DNA of 64,000 bases from Caenorhabditis remanei (GCF_010183535.1 NC_071331.1:18724001-18788000), one strand, 5' to 3'; positions 35,301 through 50,300 are shown, counted from the first letter of the stretch. The notes: generated by a model from the sequence alone, not told the origin. Program-made: numbers and translations.

Positions 35301-38300
35301 ACTGAGAAGTTATAGCCCCGTTTGATATCCTGTCTTATTTTGTGTATATGCGGTTGGAAAACTGAAAAGATGATTGTCAGTGAGCAGATGATTTCATCAT
35401 GGCATATATTTCTTTCAGTTCGTCGTTCGTCGTGATGAAATCCCACCACGCTCATCTGATTCCTCGATTGAAGTCGATGGAGATGCCACTTCAGTTCCAG
35501 ACAAGTTCGACCAACCGTCTTACGATTTCATGTTGCCAGAAGGGAAGAACGAGGTTTGTTGTCACTTTTTCTAGTTTTTGAGATTTGCTCATTCTTCTCT
35601 AAGACTCCGTCTTCTGAAGAGCCCATGATATCATTCAAGACCGTGGGGGTATAGCTCAGGGGTAGAGCGCTCGCTTTGCATGCGAGAAGTCTGGGGTTCG
35701 ATTCCCCATACCTCCAGTTTTTTTTTAGTTTTTTTTTAAGCTGCCAGGTTCTTTAGTTATCTCAATAGATTTTAGAAGAGCAAACACCATCTGCGGTTCT
35801 CAAAATGTATTTTGAGCAAACTCTATCATTCTTCTCAATCATATCTTTTTTTCAGAAATCCACAATCCTCGCCGTGGTCGACTTCATCACTCGTAAGCAC
35901 AACGTCAAGCCAACGTTCATTGTGAATTTTGACGAGAATCAATGGTTTGATATCGGAGAGATTCAGAAGACACGGGCAGACAACGCAGATGTCTACAAGG
36001 CTACAGTAATCCTCAGAGAGAATGCAAATGTGGAAATTGCGAAAACGGAGGGAGGATTGTATAAATTTGTGGTGGAGGCTCAACAGGGAGATGTCGTTTT
36101 AGCGACAACGAATATATCTGTGGATGTGATAAATCTGGCACCAACAACGACAAAAAGAGCAAGAGTTACTGTACCGAGTGAACCGAAAATGATGGAGACA
36201 AGCACTTCGGAAGGAGTCACGTCTTCTACTGCGTCGTCTTCTGAATCTACTTCTGAATCTCCAGAATCTACTACTTCTGAAGCATCAACTGAATCCGATG
36301 AACCTGAAATTATGACTACCACATCTTCTGAATCTCTAACCACGTCTTCTGATGAGATTCTGACAATCGGAGGATCTGACGATGACCTCACCACCCCAGT
36401 CTCTTCTGAATCCACCACTGAAGATTCAGAAGAAGAAGTTGAAGTATTGGATTCTGAATCAGAATCCTCTGGAGATTCTGAAGGCTCCGCGGATTCTGCC
36501 ACCACGTCTTCTGCAGAGGAATCATCTGGAGAACTCTTGACGTCTTCTACTTCAGAATCCACGTCTTCTGAAATCTCTGAATCTGAAGACCCAATCACTG
36601 GTCCAATCACTATCCTTCCACTTAAAAACTCTCCTGATGGAACTCTTGAGCCCCTTGAAAATGTTCATTTAAAAATTCAAGGAGCTCCAGAAGACGTTAT
36701 TCTGATTCCACGTGACGCCCGTCCAGGTGACGTCATCAGAGATGTCCATGTTGACTTCCAAGGTCTTCAAGGGCATGAAATAGAGCTATCCGTCGAGCCG
36801 AAAGGATTTGTGGAAATTCGACCATCTACGATTCTATCTGGAGAGAGTACTGCATTCTTTGTTGAGAAAATTCTGGAAAAATCAGAAAATTCTGACTCAG
36901 AAGACCCGCGAATTCAAAAATTGGAAATCGTCGCTCGTTTCGATAACTCTTCAATTCGAACCCCGTTCCAAATCAACTTTTCGGAGAACTCTGATACTTC
37001 TGAAGGTTCGGAAATGTTGTCGTTGAGAGAGGTTGAATTTGGAGTGATGGAATCAGCTGAGAGTGGAAGAACTATTGGAAAAGTGGATGGAGATTTGAAG
37101 ATTATCGGAGGAAATGGGAATAGAAGGTGAGAAGTGACATTTAGATCTGAATTTCTAGGCCAATTTTTTTTTCAAAGTTGAGAAAATAACTTTGTAAAAT
37201 TTTGATATTCTAAAAAAACTAGTCATTTTATCAGATTTATCGTAGTTGACAATTTTCTTCCAGCTCTTTCAGATTTAGAGATTTAACCAGTTTTTGAATA
37301 ATTATGATTTTTGCTGTTTATTCCCAGAAAACTGGAATTGATAACAATTATAAATGTGAAAAATGAGTTTAGCGTGATTGATTTAATCTATAAACCAATT
37401 TTCAAGAAGATCGGGGAAAATGAAGGAGAGGAGAGACGCAGACAACCAGACACTCTGGCCGTCTGCGTCTCTCCTTCTCTTCAAACCACTATAGCAAAAA
37501 GTTGCTGAAATATCAACGGAACCTTGAACTTCAAAATTTTAAAGCGCGTGGCCCCAGTCGTTTTACACATTATGCCAAATTTCTTCTGAAACCAAGAAAG
37601 ACTCTCATCCCTACTCTAGAACTTCTTCCCGGCTGCTACGCGAAATCAGATCAAGAAAAAGCAGATTGCCTGGCTTCTCATTTTGAAAAACAGTACCTGA
37701 ATAAGTCCACCTCCCCGCTCAGCTTCCCAAGCAACTTTAAGTCTAGCCAAACAACTCCCTGGATCACTGACAACGATCTGTTCAAACTAATGATGAAAAG
37801 CAAAAACTCCTCTACTCCTACTTCCGATGGCGTCCCTCATACCTTTATGAAAATGATCAGCCCAAGTATCTCCAGTCCCCTATCGCAAGTATGTAACTTG
37901 ACTATGTCCCGTGGTTCTGTTCCAAAAGTGTGGAAACACTCTTACATCCTTCCTCTCAACAAAACTGCTAGGCCCTCGCAACCGTCAGACTTCAGACCTA
38001 TTTCTATCACTTCCCAAATATGCCGAATCTACGAAAGATTTCTATTGAAACAGATCATTGCGCATCTTGACTCAATCAACTTTTGGAGCGACGAGCAGCA
38101 TGGTTTCCGCCCCAGGAGGTCTACAGTATCATGCATGTTAACCGCATTAAATGACTGGACAGATAACATAGATAAAGGTAACCAAGTAGACATTGTTTAC
38201 TTAGATTATGCTAAAGCTTTTGATCGCGTACAACATGACTTACTGCTAGCTAAACTTGTCGAAGTTAGACTGAATCCGTCACTAATCAGGTGGATCGATT

Positions 38301-41300
38301 CATTTCTTTCCGAGAGATATTTTGAGGTTAAGGTGGGAAAATCATATTCAGCTAAACGTAAGGCGCTATGCGGAGTCCCGCAAGGTTCAGTCCTATCCCC
38401 CATTCTTTTCGGAATTTTCGTCAATGATGTCCCAAAAACGTTACCACCTGGAGTCAAATGCCGTCAGTTTGCAGACGACCTAAAAATTTATGCCTCCTTC
38501 TCCACCTCAGATTCTAGTAACTCTCTTCCTAATCGTCTCCAATTAGCTATAGATTCTGTAATGCTATGGTCCAAAAAAGCAAAATTAGACTTGAACAATA
38601 GTAAAACCGAATGCATTACCCTAGGCAACAGAAGAGCTATGAATACCTACACTATAGAAGGTAATACTGTTGGTCAGAAAACACTGATAAGAGATCTTGG
38701 GTTCCTCATAAGCCCCAAACTTGACTTCAGTGAACATTGGCACAAGGCCACCAACGCAGCTAAATTCCTTGTCTCCCAAATATTTACTAAATACAATAGT
38801 AACGACTCAAAAATCATGACTCTTTTGTATAAAACTTTCATTAGACCAGTTCTAGAATATGGAACGGAAGTAAGCAGCCCGTACAAAAAATGCGATATCA
38901 GGGCAATAGAATCTATTCAAAATTCGTTTACACGCCGCCTCCTCAGCAGACAGATCGGGAGGTATCTTACACCATCCGACCCGGACTACTTGTCAGCCAA
39001 TCAACGTAACGCCAAATATGGCCTAGCCTCTCTGGAGCACCGCAGACAAACAACAGACTACAAAATGATTCTCAAAATGCAACTAGGCAAAATTGATATT
39101 AACACTGAAGACTTCTTCACGACCAACACATTCACTAAAACACGCAGTAACAACACATTCCACTGGAAAGCAGGAAAAACTAAAACTAGGCGCAACTTCT
39201 TTATTCACCGCACACTTAGCCGCGCAGCCATCAGCTCTGACCGACCGCCCATCTCTCCTAACTGATCCCACTACGATAGCTCTTTTTTTGTCTTTTGCTT
39301 GGCATATAACATCCCGTTTAACTCTTCCCCTGATGCTTATATTTTCTGTATATTTTTCTTTTCTTTTCTTACTTTCACGATACTCGAGATCGTATTCAAT
39401 AAATAAATAAATAAATAAATAAATCTCAAAAAGGGGCAGTGCTAGAAAAAAGTGATCAACTAACGAAATGTGTAAAATTTTATGCTGATCATTTTACTAG
39501 TTAACAATTTTTTGATAGCTCCGCCCATTTTTGAGATACAGCGATTTGAAGTTGAGGAGAGGCGCAGACAACGAGACACTCTAGCTTCTCTGCGTCTCTT
39601 CTCCTTTTCAAACCGCTACATCTCGAAAAGGAGCGGAGCTATTTAAAAGTGGTCAACTACAAAATTGTAGTCCTTGTCATAGTTTGGAATGCATTAAAAA
39701 CTAAAAACATTAAAAGATTAGAATATCTAAAAAGTTTTGTTTTCCAGATTCTCCTTGGTCGGAAACGATTTGATCTTATCCTGTGGACAATTCGACACTG
39801 AAAAATGTCTCCAAAATGACCCTCAGAAAACGTTTTCCCTAATTTTAATGCCAAAAAATGGAGAACTTCTCCCAGTCCAAGTGACAATTCAAGTACAACA
39901 ACAAGCTAGTCTTCGTACTTCTGATAAAGTTATCAGAATATCAGATAATCGGATAATTAGTCCATTTGCTGTGATTACGGAGAGAACGAGGAAGAATATC
40001 AAGTTGGATGGAGATGCGGCCAAGTTTTTGGGATTCTTGAAGGCACAGGAGGGATTGTATCAGGTGAGGATGGGGGAATGGGCATCAGGGGAAGTGCTTC
40101 TGAAGTCCCCACAACAAAGAAAAACAATATACTTAAAATAAAATGAGTTTATTCATGATCTCCAAATACTCCATTGCATAACCATTCTTCCTTGTTCTGA
40201 TAATAATCTCGTCTTTTAATTCGAAATGGATTCATATTTTCCATTGTAATTGAATCAACTGAAAAGATAGGAAAATGATAACTCCAACGAGATAAAACTT
40301 ACTTTTGTATCATTCAAACGTCTTGATGAAAAGATGACGATGAGAAGATGTACAATTAATCCATAGGATGGAGGCAAGTCTTCCAAGAGAAGGGAGAGAG
40401 GGAGAACTGATTGAACCGATCGATTTGTTGTTATCGATGAGTTGGAACTTTTTACGTGGCAGAAAAAAGAAGGAAGGTCAGGGTCACTCGCCGACGTGAG
40501 GAATTAAATTTTATTTTTCTGAAAACTAAAAATGTTAACTGGAGGTATGGGGAATCGAACCCCAGACTTCTCGCATGCAAAGCGAGCGCTCTACCCCTGA
40601 GCTATACCCCCACGTCCAGGATTGGAATCATGGGCTCTTCAGAAGACGGGTGTTTGCGAGTATTTAAGGATATCGAGATTATCTCAAGAACTAGAAGAGC
40701 TATGGAAAAAGTGACAATTAGTAAAATGTAGGAAATTAAATTTTCCATATTTTTGTAGTGAATCACTTTTTGGTTAAAGTAGTAGCTGGAGAGTTATAAG
40801 TATTTGAAGATAGGTATAAATAAATAATGCATTTTATTTCCAGCTCATCGTTGTCAACTCGGCTGCTTCCGGACGCTACACTCTCAAGATCTCTCTCGAA
40901 GATTCAGAAGACTCTCCAAGTCAATCAGTCGACGTCTTCGTTGAGAACTCTCAATCTCATGCCCACTTCAGAAAACCAAAATATTCAGTTGAAATCGATG
41001 CGAATACAATTGAAAATGGAGTGAAATTGACACAAGTTGAACTGGAAGGAGTGCCGATTGATGAGGCGAAAATTATGATTTTAGATGGGAATCCAGGATG
41101 GGTTACTGTAGAGGAGTACGGTGGAAAAGTCAATGTTGGAAAGTTTGATGGCCCGATCTACACCGGAAAATCATCCATTCGAATCGGTGCAGTTGACAAA
41201 AAGACATGGACAATTCTCACCGAGACAGTTGTCGAGGTCGAAGTGAAAAACGGACAAGAACCAGAAGAAAACGACAAAAATCCAACTGAAAATGTAGATA

Positions 41301-44300
41301 ATTCAAGAGTTTTGGAGGCAACATTCGATAGAGAGAAGTCAGAAATTTTCGAAATTCAATTGGATGAGAAGAATCTGAAATTGGATCCAAAGTCAATGTA
41401 CGGTATTGATGATAAGGGAAGAAAGGTTCCATTGGATCCGGTGAGTTTCAAAGTCTTCTCTTTCAAATTTTCAATGAAATTATATTTTCAGACGTCCATC
41501 ACCGTCACCCCAACCCATCTCCAACTCACTCCAGAATCCCTCAAAACCCTTCGAATCCTTGGTTTGTCCCTCAAGAATCTAGAATCCACTCAGACAACGA
41601 ATGTCCTGATTCGTTTGATTTCATCCCCTGACTACCTGAAAACCCAGGAGAAACTAGCCGCCCGCTCGATCTACCCCGCTCCTTGGACCCGTGAGAACAA
41701 TGAAATCCACGTGGAATTGAAGGAAGAATTGGCATTGGGACAAGTCGTTGGAGTGTATCCAGCAGTTTCCAGACAGAATATGTCACTGGTTTCAAGAGAT
41801 ATCGAAATGGAAGGAGCAATGAAAGATGCATTCGAATTCGATGGAAAGACGGGAGAGCTGAAAATAAAACAACGAATTGATTATGAGAGTTTGACTGAGA
41901 ACCAGAAGATGTTCAATTTGACATTGAGTTCCGGAGACGAGGGATTTAAAAGTGTGGCGGTGTTGATGGTGAATGTGTTGGATGCGGATGATAATCCACC
42001 GATTGTTGATCTCGGATCATTTGAAGAGGTGAGCAGTTAAGGTTTTAAACGCCAAAAGCTATATGTAAAAGCGGTTCCGTGACATTTCGCAACTACGACG
42101 TTTCGCAACCATAAAACTAGCAATAGTTTAATCTAGTTTTGTCAAAAAACGGGTCAGACCTTTTTCTTGTATTTAATTATTTCAAGTGTTGCCAGACCCT
42201 TTGGTACACTCAATATTTTCAACTGATCCAATTATGCAAATGCGGCAAAACAACGTAGTTTTGAAACGTCTAGTGGCGAAATGACGCAGTTTCGAAGTGT
42301 CGCAGAGCCCAACCAACCGCAACTTGATTGCTATATGAGAATTTGAATACATATGATATCTGAAATTCAATAACAAAACACGATTGCTTCAAAACAAAAA
42401 GGTTTATTCATTCAAGTAGTATTCAGGTAGATCAAATGAAGTCGCTAGTCAGTGAGATCCTTTATACACAAAAACAGCCAAAAACCAAATCCAGAATTAC
42501 TCGCAAGAGTTGTTGTAATCATTGAGCACGGACTGAAAACGATTAGAATTAAATTTGATCTACCAAAAAAGCTCAAACTTACTTTTTCTTTTTCTATTTT
42601 CCTGATCTTCTTCTGATTTGATACATTGACGAAGAGCTTGACGAATGCATGTGAAGGGAGATCGAAAACTGAATTGTTCGACTATTGTTTTTATTGCTTG
42701 ACGAAGGAAAGGAATAAGGAATGAGATGGAACTATACAGGGAGAGGTCACGAGAATAATGTAGATTTAGTAGTAAACATATGTTAACGTGAAAAAAATTA
42801 TCTTTCTGGTGCGCCTATGATGCTTTTTTTCTAGGTTTACTAGTTTGAAATTTTCAAATTTTGAATTTAAAAATTAATTTCAGATTGCTCTACCTGAAAA
42901 CGCGGTGCCTGGCACAAAAATAGCCGAGTTTGATGTCTCTGACCCAGATAAATCAGAAATTTTCACAGTGAAGTTAGAAGGAGAAGGAAGTGAGAATTTC
43001 AGAGCGAATATTGTGAGTTTTTCAAAAAAAAACCTCTTCAAATTAACAATTACTGTTACAGACCTCCAACGGAACCTCAATCCTCTCAATTTTCATTGCT
43101 GAAAATGCAAAAATCGATCGAGAACTCGAGGATGCATTGGCTGTTGTTGCCATTATATCCGATATGTCTGGAAATAGAGCCAGCCTTCTCCTTCCCATCA
43201 GAATCCTCGACGTAAATGACAATGCTCCGGAATTTGTGAAGAAAATGTATGAGGTTGAAGTGATGGAGGATTGGCCACGTGGAGTTATAATTCATAGAGT
43301 CGAGGCAACGGATTCAGATGCTCCCGGACCGTCTTCAGACGTCAAATATGAAATTTTGAAGTCAGAAGATGTTCCAGATGTTATTTCTGTCAATTCTAGT
43401 ACTGGAACAATCGAAGTCTCCGGAGATTTGTGGGGACTCGCGAGAGAAGTTCCATATAAATATATTGTCATTGCAAAGGATGACGGGGCAATAAGTCAGA
43501 ATTCTTCAGCTATTTTGAGTCTGAGAGTTCGAGAAAAAGAAGATATCATCACAGAGGAATTCGTGCAGTTTTTGGAGCCAAAGTTTGTTAGAGCTGAAGT
43601 TATTATCAAGGAGGTAAGAGAGAACTCACAGGCCAGAAGACCTTATTCAGATACTTGCAAAATTTCGAGCCTTTTCCATTAGACTTTTTTTTGATTAATT
43701 TTTTCCTGATTGTGAATATTTTCTTTTTTTTAAGTATATCTGAAAAAGCAGTCTGAAGCGAGTTATATCACCTCAAAATACCAAAAATCGCTTTTCGTCG
43801 TGCAGTTCTTCAGTAAACTTCAATTCAGTAAATTTCAAATAGTTTGTTTTTCGATTTTTTTTCTTGAAAATATTCGAAAAATGAACATTCACGTGCACGA
43901 CGAGGAGAATTTCTGTTGAAACGTATTGAAAAACTGCACGGCGAGGAGCGATTTTCGGCATTTTGAGGTCTCATAACTACTTTCAGACCATTTTCAGACA
44001 TGACACCAAGAGAAACTTCTCTTTTCCCTGGCTTCCAGAATCGATTCATATCGAAAATCCTAAACTTGGGAAGTGTTGTGTTCCTGTTTAAAACATTCCT
44101 CTTTCAGAATCTCCCCCTTGATACCAAAATCTTCACGGCCAAAGCAGATCTACGTGGACTCCCAACTAAAACTGGTGGAAAGCTAGTCTACTCGATCAAG
44201 GACCTTCTGAATTCTGAAAAAAAGCCCACATTTGCAATTGATAAGGATTCCGGAGATATATTTGTAGCCAAGGAAATCGACTACGAGAACAAAAAAGAGT

Positions 44301-47300
44301 ATACGGTTAGTTTCAGAAGGAGTTTCAGATGAAATCTCACGGAATGACCCCTGAAAAACTGGGAGACCTTATTATTCTTTTTTTTTGGTTTTTTGAAATT
44401 TTTGTCGTTTTTCAACATTTTTTCCGTTCAATGTTTTTTTTCGACAAAAAGAGTGTTTTCCGTTCTATTTACCGTATTGATTATCTACGTAAACCAAATT
44501 TGTGACGAAAGGACGAAACGTGTGTTACCTGAACAAATATGATCGGGAACAGCTTGAAAAAAAAAGAAAACGTTGTAAATAAATATGGTACGGTACCACA
44601 GGGATTACTGTAGTTTAAAAAAGTTTACTGTAGTTATCAGACTTGCAACAGGCCGGGTCTCAGTACATAAATTTGAAAATTTGTTTTTTTTGTTGATGTT
44701 TTTTGCAAAACTGTCGAATTTTTCGATGTTTTCAAATATTGATAAAAAATCAAAACGAAGAAAGATTTTTGACTATTTTTGATGAAAATCTTAAAAAATT
44801 CAAAAAGCGCCGGTTTTTTTGGCTGAATTTGCTGGTTTTTGATGGAATTTTGTATGAAAACAACGCAAACCTCGTTTTCAGTGATGACTAGAAAAAGTTT
44901 CGTCAAAATACACTGTCGACTTCCGAGTTCGGAACCCCACTTCCGACTTCCATTTTACTTCCACACAGCTCTGCTACATCACTTAAACCTACAGTACCCC
45001 TTCAAATATAATCCTACTGTAACCATAGATTTTTTTCCAATCCCCTTGTATACCCTGCTTATCAATCCCCCCCCAAAAGGTCACACCTCTCTCTCTCTTC
45101 ACTCAATTCCTATTCTTCACACCACCAAAAAATGTTTTCAGAAAAACAGCTTAAAATGCCATAAGGTTTGTATGTTCAGAGGGGGAAGAGTAATCCTATT
45201 GTGTCAAACCTTTTCCCCCTTCCCGCCTACGCTTCCCTTGTTGCATCCACAGATTGAGATTCTTCCCCCAGGGTCAACTTTCCACACCATTTCATTTTCT
45301 TCACCTTCTTCTTTTCGTTGTTGACCATCCGACGATCATCCTTTTAAACCTGACTCATGGCTAGTTTTCCACTCTTTTTTCCTCCATTCCACCGCCGTCC
45401 AGCATAACAATTCCGCATGATGAACGAATGATTAGAGAGGAAAAGCAAACATCAGCACTCTCTTTCTCTTCTAATCAGTTTATCAATTGACACTTGTTCG
45501 GTGTTTTAATTAGTTACCTCTTGCAATCAATTAGTTAGTAGCCTTATGTGTTAGTTCCATTAGCTTCTGAACAAAAAAGGAAAAGCGGCAAAGGTGCGCC
45601 AGACTTTTTGTCGTAAGGTGGTTTTACAAATACTGTATCCGGGCCGGGCCATAACGAAAATTTTCACGGCACGGCCCGTGGTTGGAAATTCAAAAATTAT
45701 TTTGAACGAAATTTTGAACGAAATTTTGAAATGTTTTGAATTTATTCCGAAAACGTCGAATTTTTGACTATACGCCAGAATTCAATTAAAAGCTAGTTAT
45801 GCATCAAAAAATTGGATTTTTTTTAATGTAAATGTTTTTTAAATTCAAATAATTTGGTAAAAAAAGGTACCTTTTCTTGAAGCCGGGCCGAAATTTGACA
45901 AGTTTGCGGTCTGTTCTTACTGGAATACTGTTTCTGTAATTTTTAGTAAAACGCGCCAGAGGTGCGCCTGTCACGAAGATGCTCCAGAAGATCTGTCGTG
46001 CCTTCGGCTCGTTGTCCTTCCAGCCCCTACTCTTTCGAAATGCAACTTTCTGTTACCTCACCAAATTCAATATTTTCCAAGTTTAACAACTATAAGCCGT
46101 TCGTGTTTACGATATTTTTTCTTCTTTTTTTGAGAGTTGCTAACCCCTTCGTTTCCACACCAATGTCAATATTGATAGCCATCCGTTTAGCAGGACTCTC
46201 TGTTAGGTCATAGGCTATAAAGTAAGGGAAAGAAGAGTTGTTTGTGATAATGACTCATCTCTCTATATAGTACTACGGGGAGGTTTATAGCTCCAAAAAA
46301 CAGAGCGTATTGGGAAATTTTATATGGTGACGTTTTGAGAGTTTTTTATAGAATAATGTAGGGTACCAAGGCTGTCAAAATTTTCTACAGTACTCTCATA
46401 GTTTCTGCCACGTCACCAGCCTGCCAAATTCCCAACATGCCTGACTAGACAGGTTTCTCTCTCTCACTCATATGCTTTGAAAATGTGTGAAGCTTCGAAT
46501 GAAAAAAAACACTCAGTCTCTGATCCGACGTCTAAATAAACACTTGTATGAGCCACCCACCACGGGAGGAGTGGAAAGAGAACGCTTTTTTCTTTGAATC
46601 TTTACTTTTGAAGGATAGCTGTCAGGAATGTAATACGGCTGATGTGAAGTGTTTAGGAAGGAAAAACGTGTTAACATTTTGAAAAGTTTTCGTAACATTA
46701 GTTAGGGAAAAAGAGCTAATTTTTAGGTTGCCTCACTTTTTGGATACCCTAAAGCCAGTAATAGAGGTGCAACTAGCGGTGCGTGTTCGCAGCGGTATAT
46801 GTCGGTTCTCAATGGAAATATCAAAAAGTTGCCAACTGATAAAACATAGTTTGATTTTGATAGAATATTTCTTCAGTTGATAACATTCTCATATCTTTAA
46901 AGAGAGCCGAGATAGGATGCTCCAAACTCTTGCTAGCGGGTGTGTCTATTACAGGTTTTACTGTATGTCTCACGTCAGATCTTAGGTTTCTCGAATGTAA
47001 AAGAAACTTCATCAAATTTTCAGCCCGAATAGTCTCCCCTTCCCCCCTCTAAACCTCCAAAAACCCACACAACCTGTCTTCACTCTTCCCTCATTTTCTG
47101 TCCTATCCATACTTCAAAATTGGAACGCCTATCAATCCTGACACCTCTTCACCTAATTCGATTTGTCACTTCCTTTTTTCATTCTGTGGATTTTTGCGGG
47201 GCACAGTGTTCTTTTATTTATTGACTGATTGTCAGTTTTATTTCTACGCCAACTTAAGCTTTTTCACCATGAAGATCCAGAAAAAACTTATAAACTTTTA

Positions 47301-50300
47301 TAGAGATTCGTCTAAAATTCATTGGCTTAAAATATGAGTTTTCTGACTTTGAGATCATGAAAACGCGCCGAAGGCACACCCGACCGACAAACTCTTACCC
47401 TCTGCTCTTCCACTCTTTATTCATTATAACTTTTGACCTCCTTTCTCAATATTTGTTTCCGTTTCCAAACTCTTTTTTGACTCCAAACCGTATACCATCA
47501 CTTCAAATATTTATGAAAAGAAACCATTTCAGTTGATACATATATTGTTGCCATCTGCCATCATCTTGGGTTCTTCAACAAACACTCCTCCTCCTCCTGC
47601 AACTTCCATCATTTTCTAGGTATGTTCATACCGTATATATATATAATAGAAACGTTCTCTCTCTGTCTCTCGACACTTGAAAAAGTAGGGGGAAGAATAG
47701 GTGTTGCAATTCAAATCAAACACTTGAACAACACAGAGGAAACCCGTATATTGCGGAAAAGAGAAGAGATGAAAAAGAGGTATTTGAAACACTTATTACC
47801 CTTTTTTAGTGTGTGTTTACTGTTACTCCTAGCATCATCCACTCTTTTTTCTAGTTACCAGGATTTTCTAGTGGAAAGAAACGCATCAATGGGGCGCCAG
47901 ATTTCATCGTATTGCGAAAACGAGTCTACACCGGCAGGGTTGCTCAGCTTAACATGGACAGACTGAATAGCCCTACATAGGTATTTTACTCTATGATAAA
48001 CAGTTTTCGATATTATTGGAAAACGCGTCAAAGGCACGCCAGCCTTCAAGTTTTTTTTTTTCATTTTGCATTGAAACCGGCAAATACAGTTTTTTGGAAA
48101 ACGCGCTGAAAGCGCACCAGACTCAACAGCTTTGGATTTTGACATGAGAGAAGGAATACTTTTCCATACTTTTCAAGACCCGGGTACTTGGCGGCAAAAA
48201 TCAAAATTCAAAAGTTTGCGATTTTTTTGAAATTTTTGAAATTTTTTTTTGCGAAATAGTCAAATTTTCGACTATCATTCAGAATTTAAAGAAATTCTGA
48301 AAAATGATCAAAAACTTCTTATTTTCGATGAAAAATTGAAAAAATGTTGATTGATTTTGAAAGAAATCTGTTCATTTTTTGAAGCCGGGCCCTGAGAAGT
48401 TAGGCAAATTCTGCTTTTTGGAAGACACATCAGACTCAACAGTTTTGTATTTTGACATGACAGAAACCTTATTTTTTCTTAGGAACGCGTCGAAGGTGCG
48501 CCAGATTCCTGAACCACTCGAAAACCATATCTGTGAGCAATCCGAATTCTGAAAATTCAGCTAGCTCGAGGTTTTCGGTTAAAAGTTCAAAAATCTAGCC
48601 TCCTCTTCTCCAAATAGTTTTTTTTCGTTTCCTCAAAAAGGAACATAAATCTAATCCATTAAACCCTCTGTCCACTTTTTTGTACATCCTAATCCCCCCT
48701 CCCCTAGTCATTTCCTTCACTAATTCCAAAACGTTCCGCTTATTTGACTCATTCCTTCCATCCAAATGACACTTTTTTTTCTGCATTTGATTTGTTACCT
48801 CTTTTCCGGAATAAGGTTTCCAAAACCCCCTCTCAACTTTTCCTCTCAATTTTCTCTCATTTTCCCCCCTTTCGTTTCCTGATGATTCTGAGTATAACTA
48901 GTATGGAGAAGTGGTGTTTCGCTAACTCCTAAAAAAGCGCCTGAGGTGCGCCAGATTCCTACTTCCAAAGAAAAAACGCGCCCAAATCACGCCAGCCTAG
49001 TTCTAAACCCCTTTTATAAAATTTACATACCCGTCATCGGAAACTTGTGTTCTATGAGTCACACTTGTCGGTTTTTGATCATTTCCACGACAATTTTCAT
49101 TCCGTATTTTGTAATTTCTGTTCATTTTTTGCAATGATTTCCAATTTCCAACGGAAAGAGTGCAACGGGGGTCTTCTAGAACACCTTCTCCCCCTCACTG
49201 CCATCCTCCTCCCCCGTCAATTATCAAATTTCCCCCTCTTCCGCGTCAATGAATGTGACGTTGGTTGGTTACTTTCTCACCTTTTGTTATGTTTTTCTTC
49301 TTTTTTTTTCGAAAAGTGAGAGAAAAAACGTTCACTTTTTATTTATGGGTAAATACTTAGTGTGTTCTTTTAAGAGTCGAGAACGCGACAGGCACGACTG
49401 AAAGTTCTGAAACATAAGTACAGTTGACTATTTTTTTTTGTAGAAACACTAACATAAAACTTACTGGTAATCAAAACCATTACTCCCTGAAACCGACTAA
49501 TTTCACTTTGACAACCTGTAACTTTCCTGGTAGGGTCCTTACAAAAAAATAATCAACTACAAAAATTATTTCCTATTTTTGCTCTGCTCAACCCATACAA
49601 AATAAAACTTGTCGGACAATCAGATGGCACCGAAATACACTGTCAAAGTTGGTCATTTTCTACTGAAAACGGCCAAAGCTCGTACCTTTTTCCACGGTAC
49701 TGAATGTCTGTCTGTGTGTCGGTTTGTCCAGTGAAAACATGACTCCAAGCTAGGATAGATCGCGTTTCTTACCACTTCATTTTGTTTTATTTTAAGCTTG
49801 TTAAAGCGCGCCTAACGGCACCCCAGCAGCCTGGACTGTCTATCAATTCTCTATCAATACTCAATACTTGTCTACCTACTCTCCCCTCCAGCTATTTTCT
49901 CCAAAACGCGCCCAACGACACCCCAGACCCTTCCCTATCCAGATCTTCTTCCTCCCAACCGTATCAAAACAGTAAACAGAGACCGCCCATGACGGATGTA
50001 CTATCTGATCATCACAAGATCTCCTCTCTCGATCTTTTCCTCTACTCTTTTTCCTTTGGTGCGATAAAATTTCTGGTAGCAAACAAAAGAGCAAAAAAGA
50101 AAGTGTCCGTTATAATTCTCAAGTGTGATATCTCGGGAGGAGCCGCCTGCTCTCTGAGAAAAATGCTCTGCTCACAGAGATTTACTATCACTTTTCTTTT
50201 GTCTTTTTTTTTCTGAATTGATACATACAAGTTGGTGTTAGGAATGGTAGTACAACTTATTTTACGTTTTTTTTTTCTGTTTGCTCTTTTTTAATCACAT

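Noticed and set aside
36080..36610. 176-codon minus-strand open frame, Ser/Asp/Glu-rich
   Set aside because: It is the complement of the repeated TSSES-coding stretch of the cadherin exon; repeat composition keeps both strands open.
47769..47966. 65-codon frame with a strong hydrophobic segment (MKKRYLKHLLPFFSVCLLLL)
   Set aside because: Its end runs into a sequence repeated at ~52,628 and no downstream exon with matching phase was found; could be revisited if transcripts exist.
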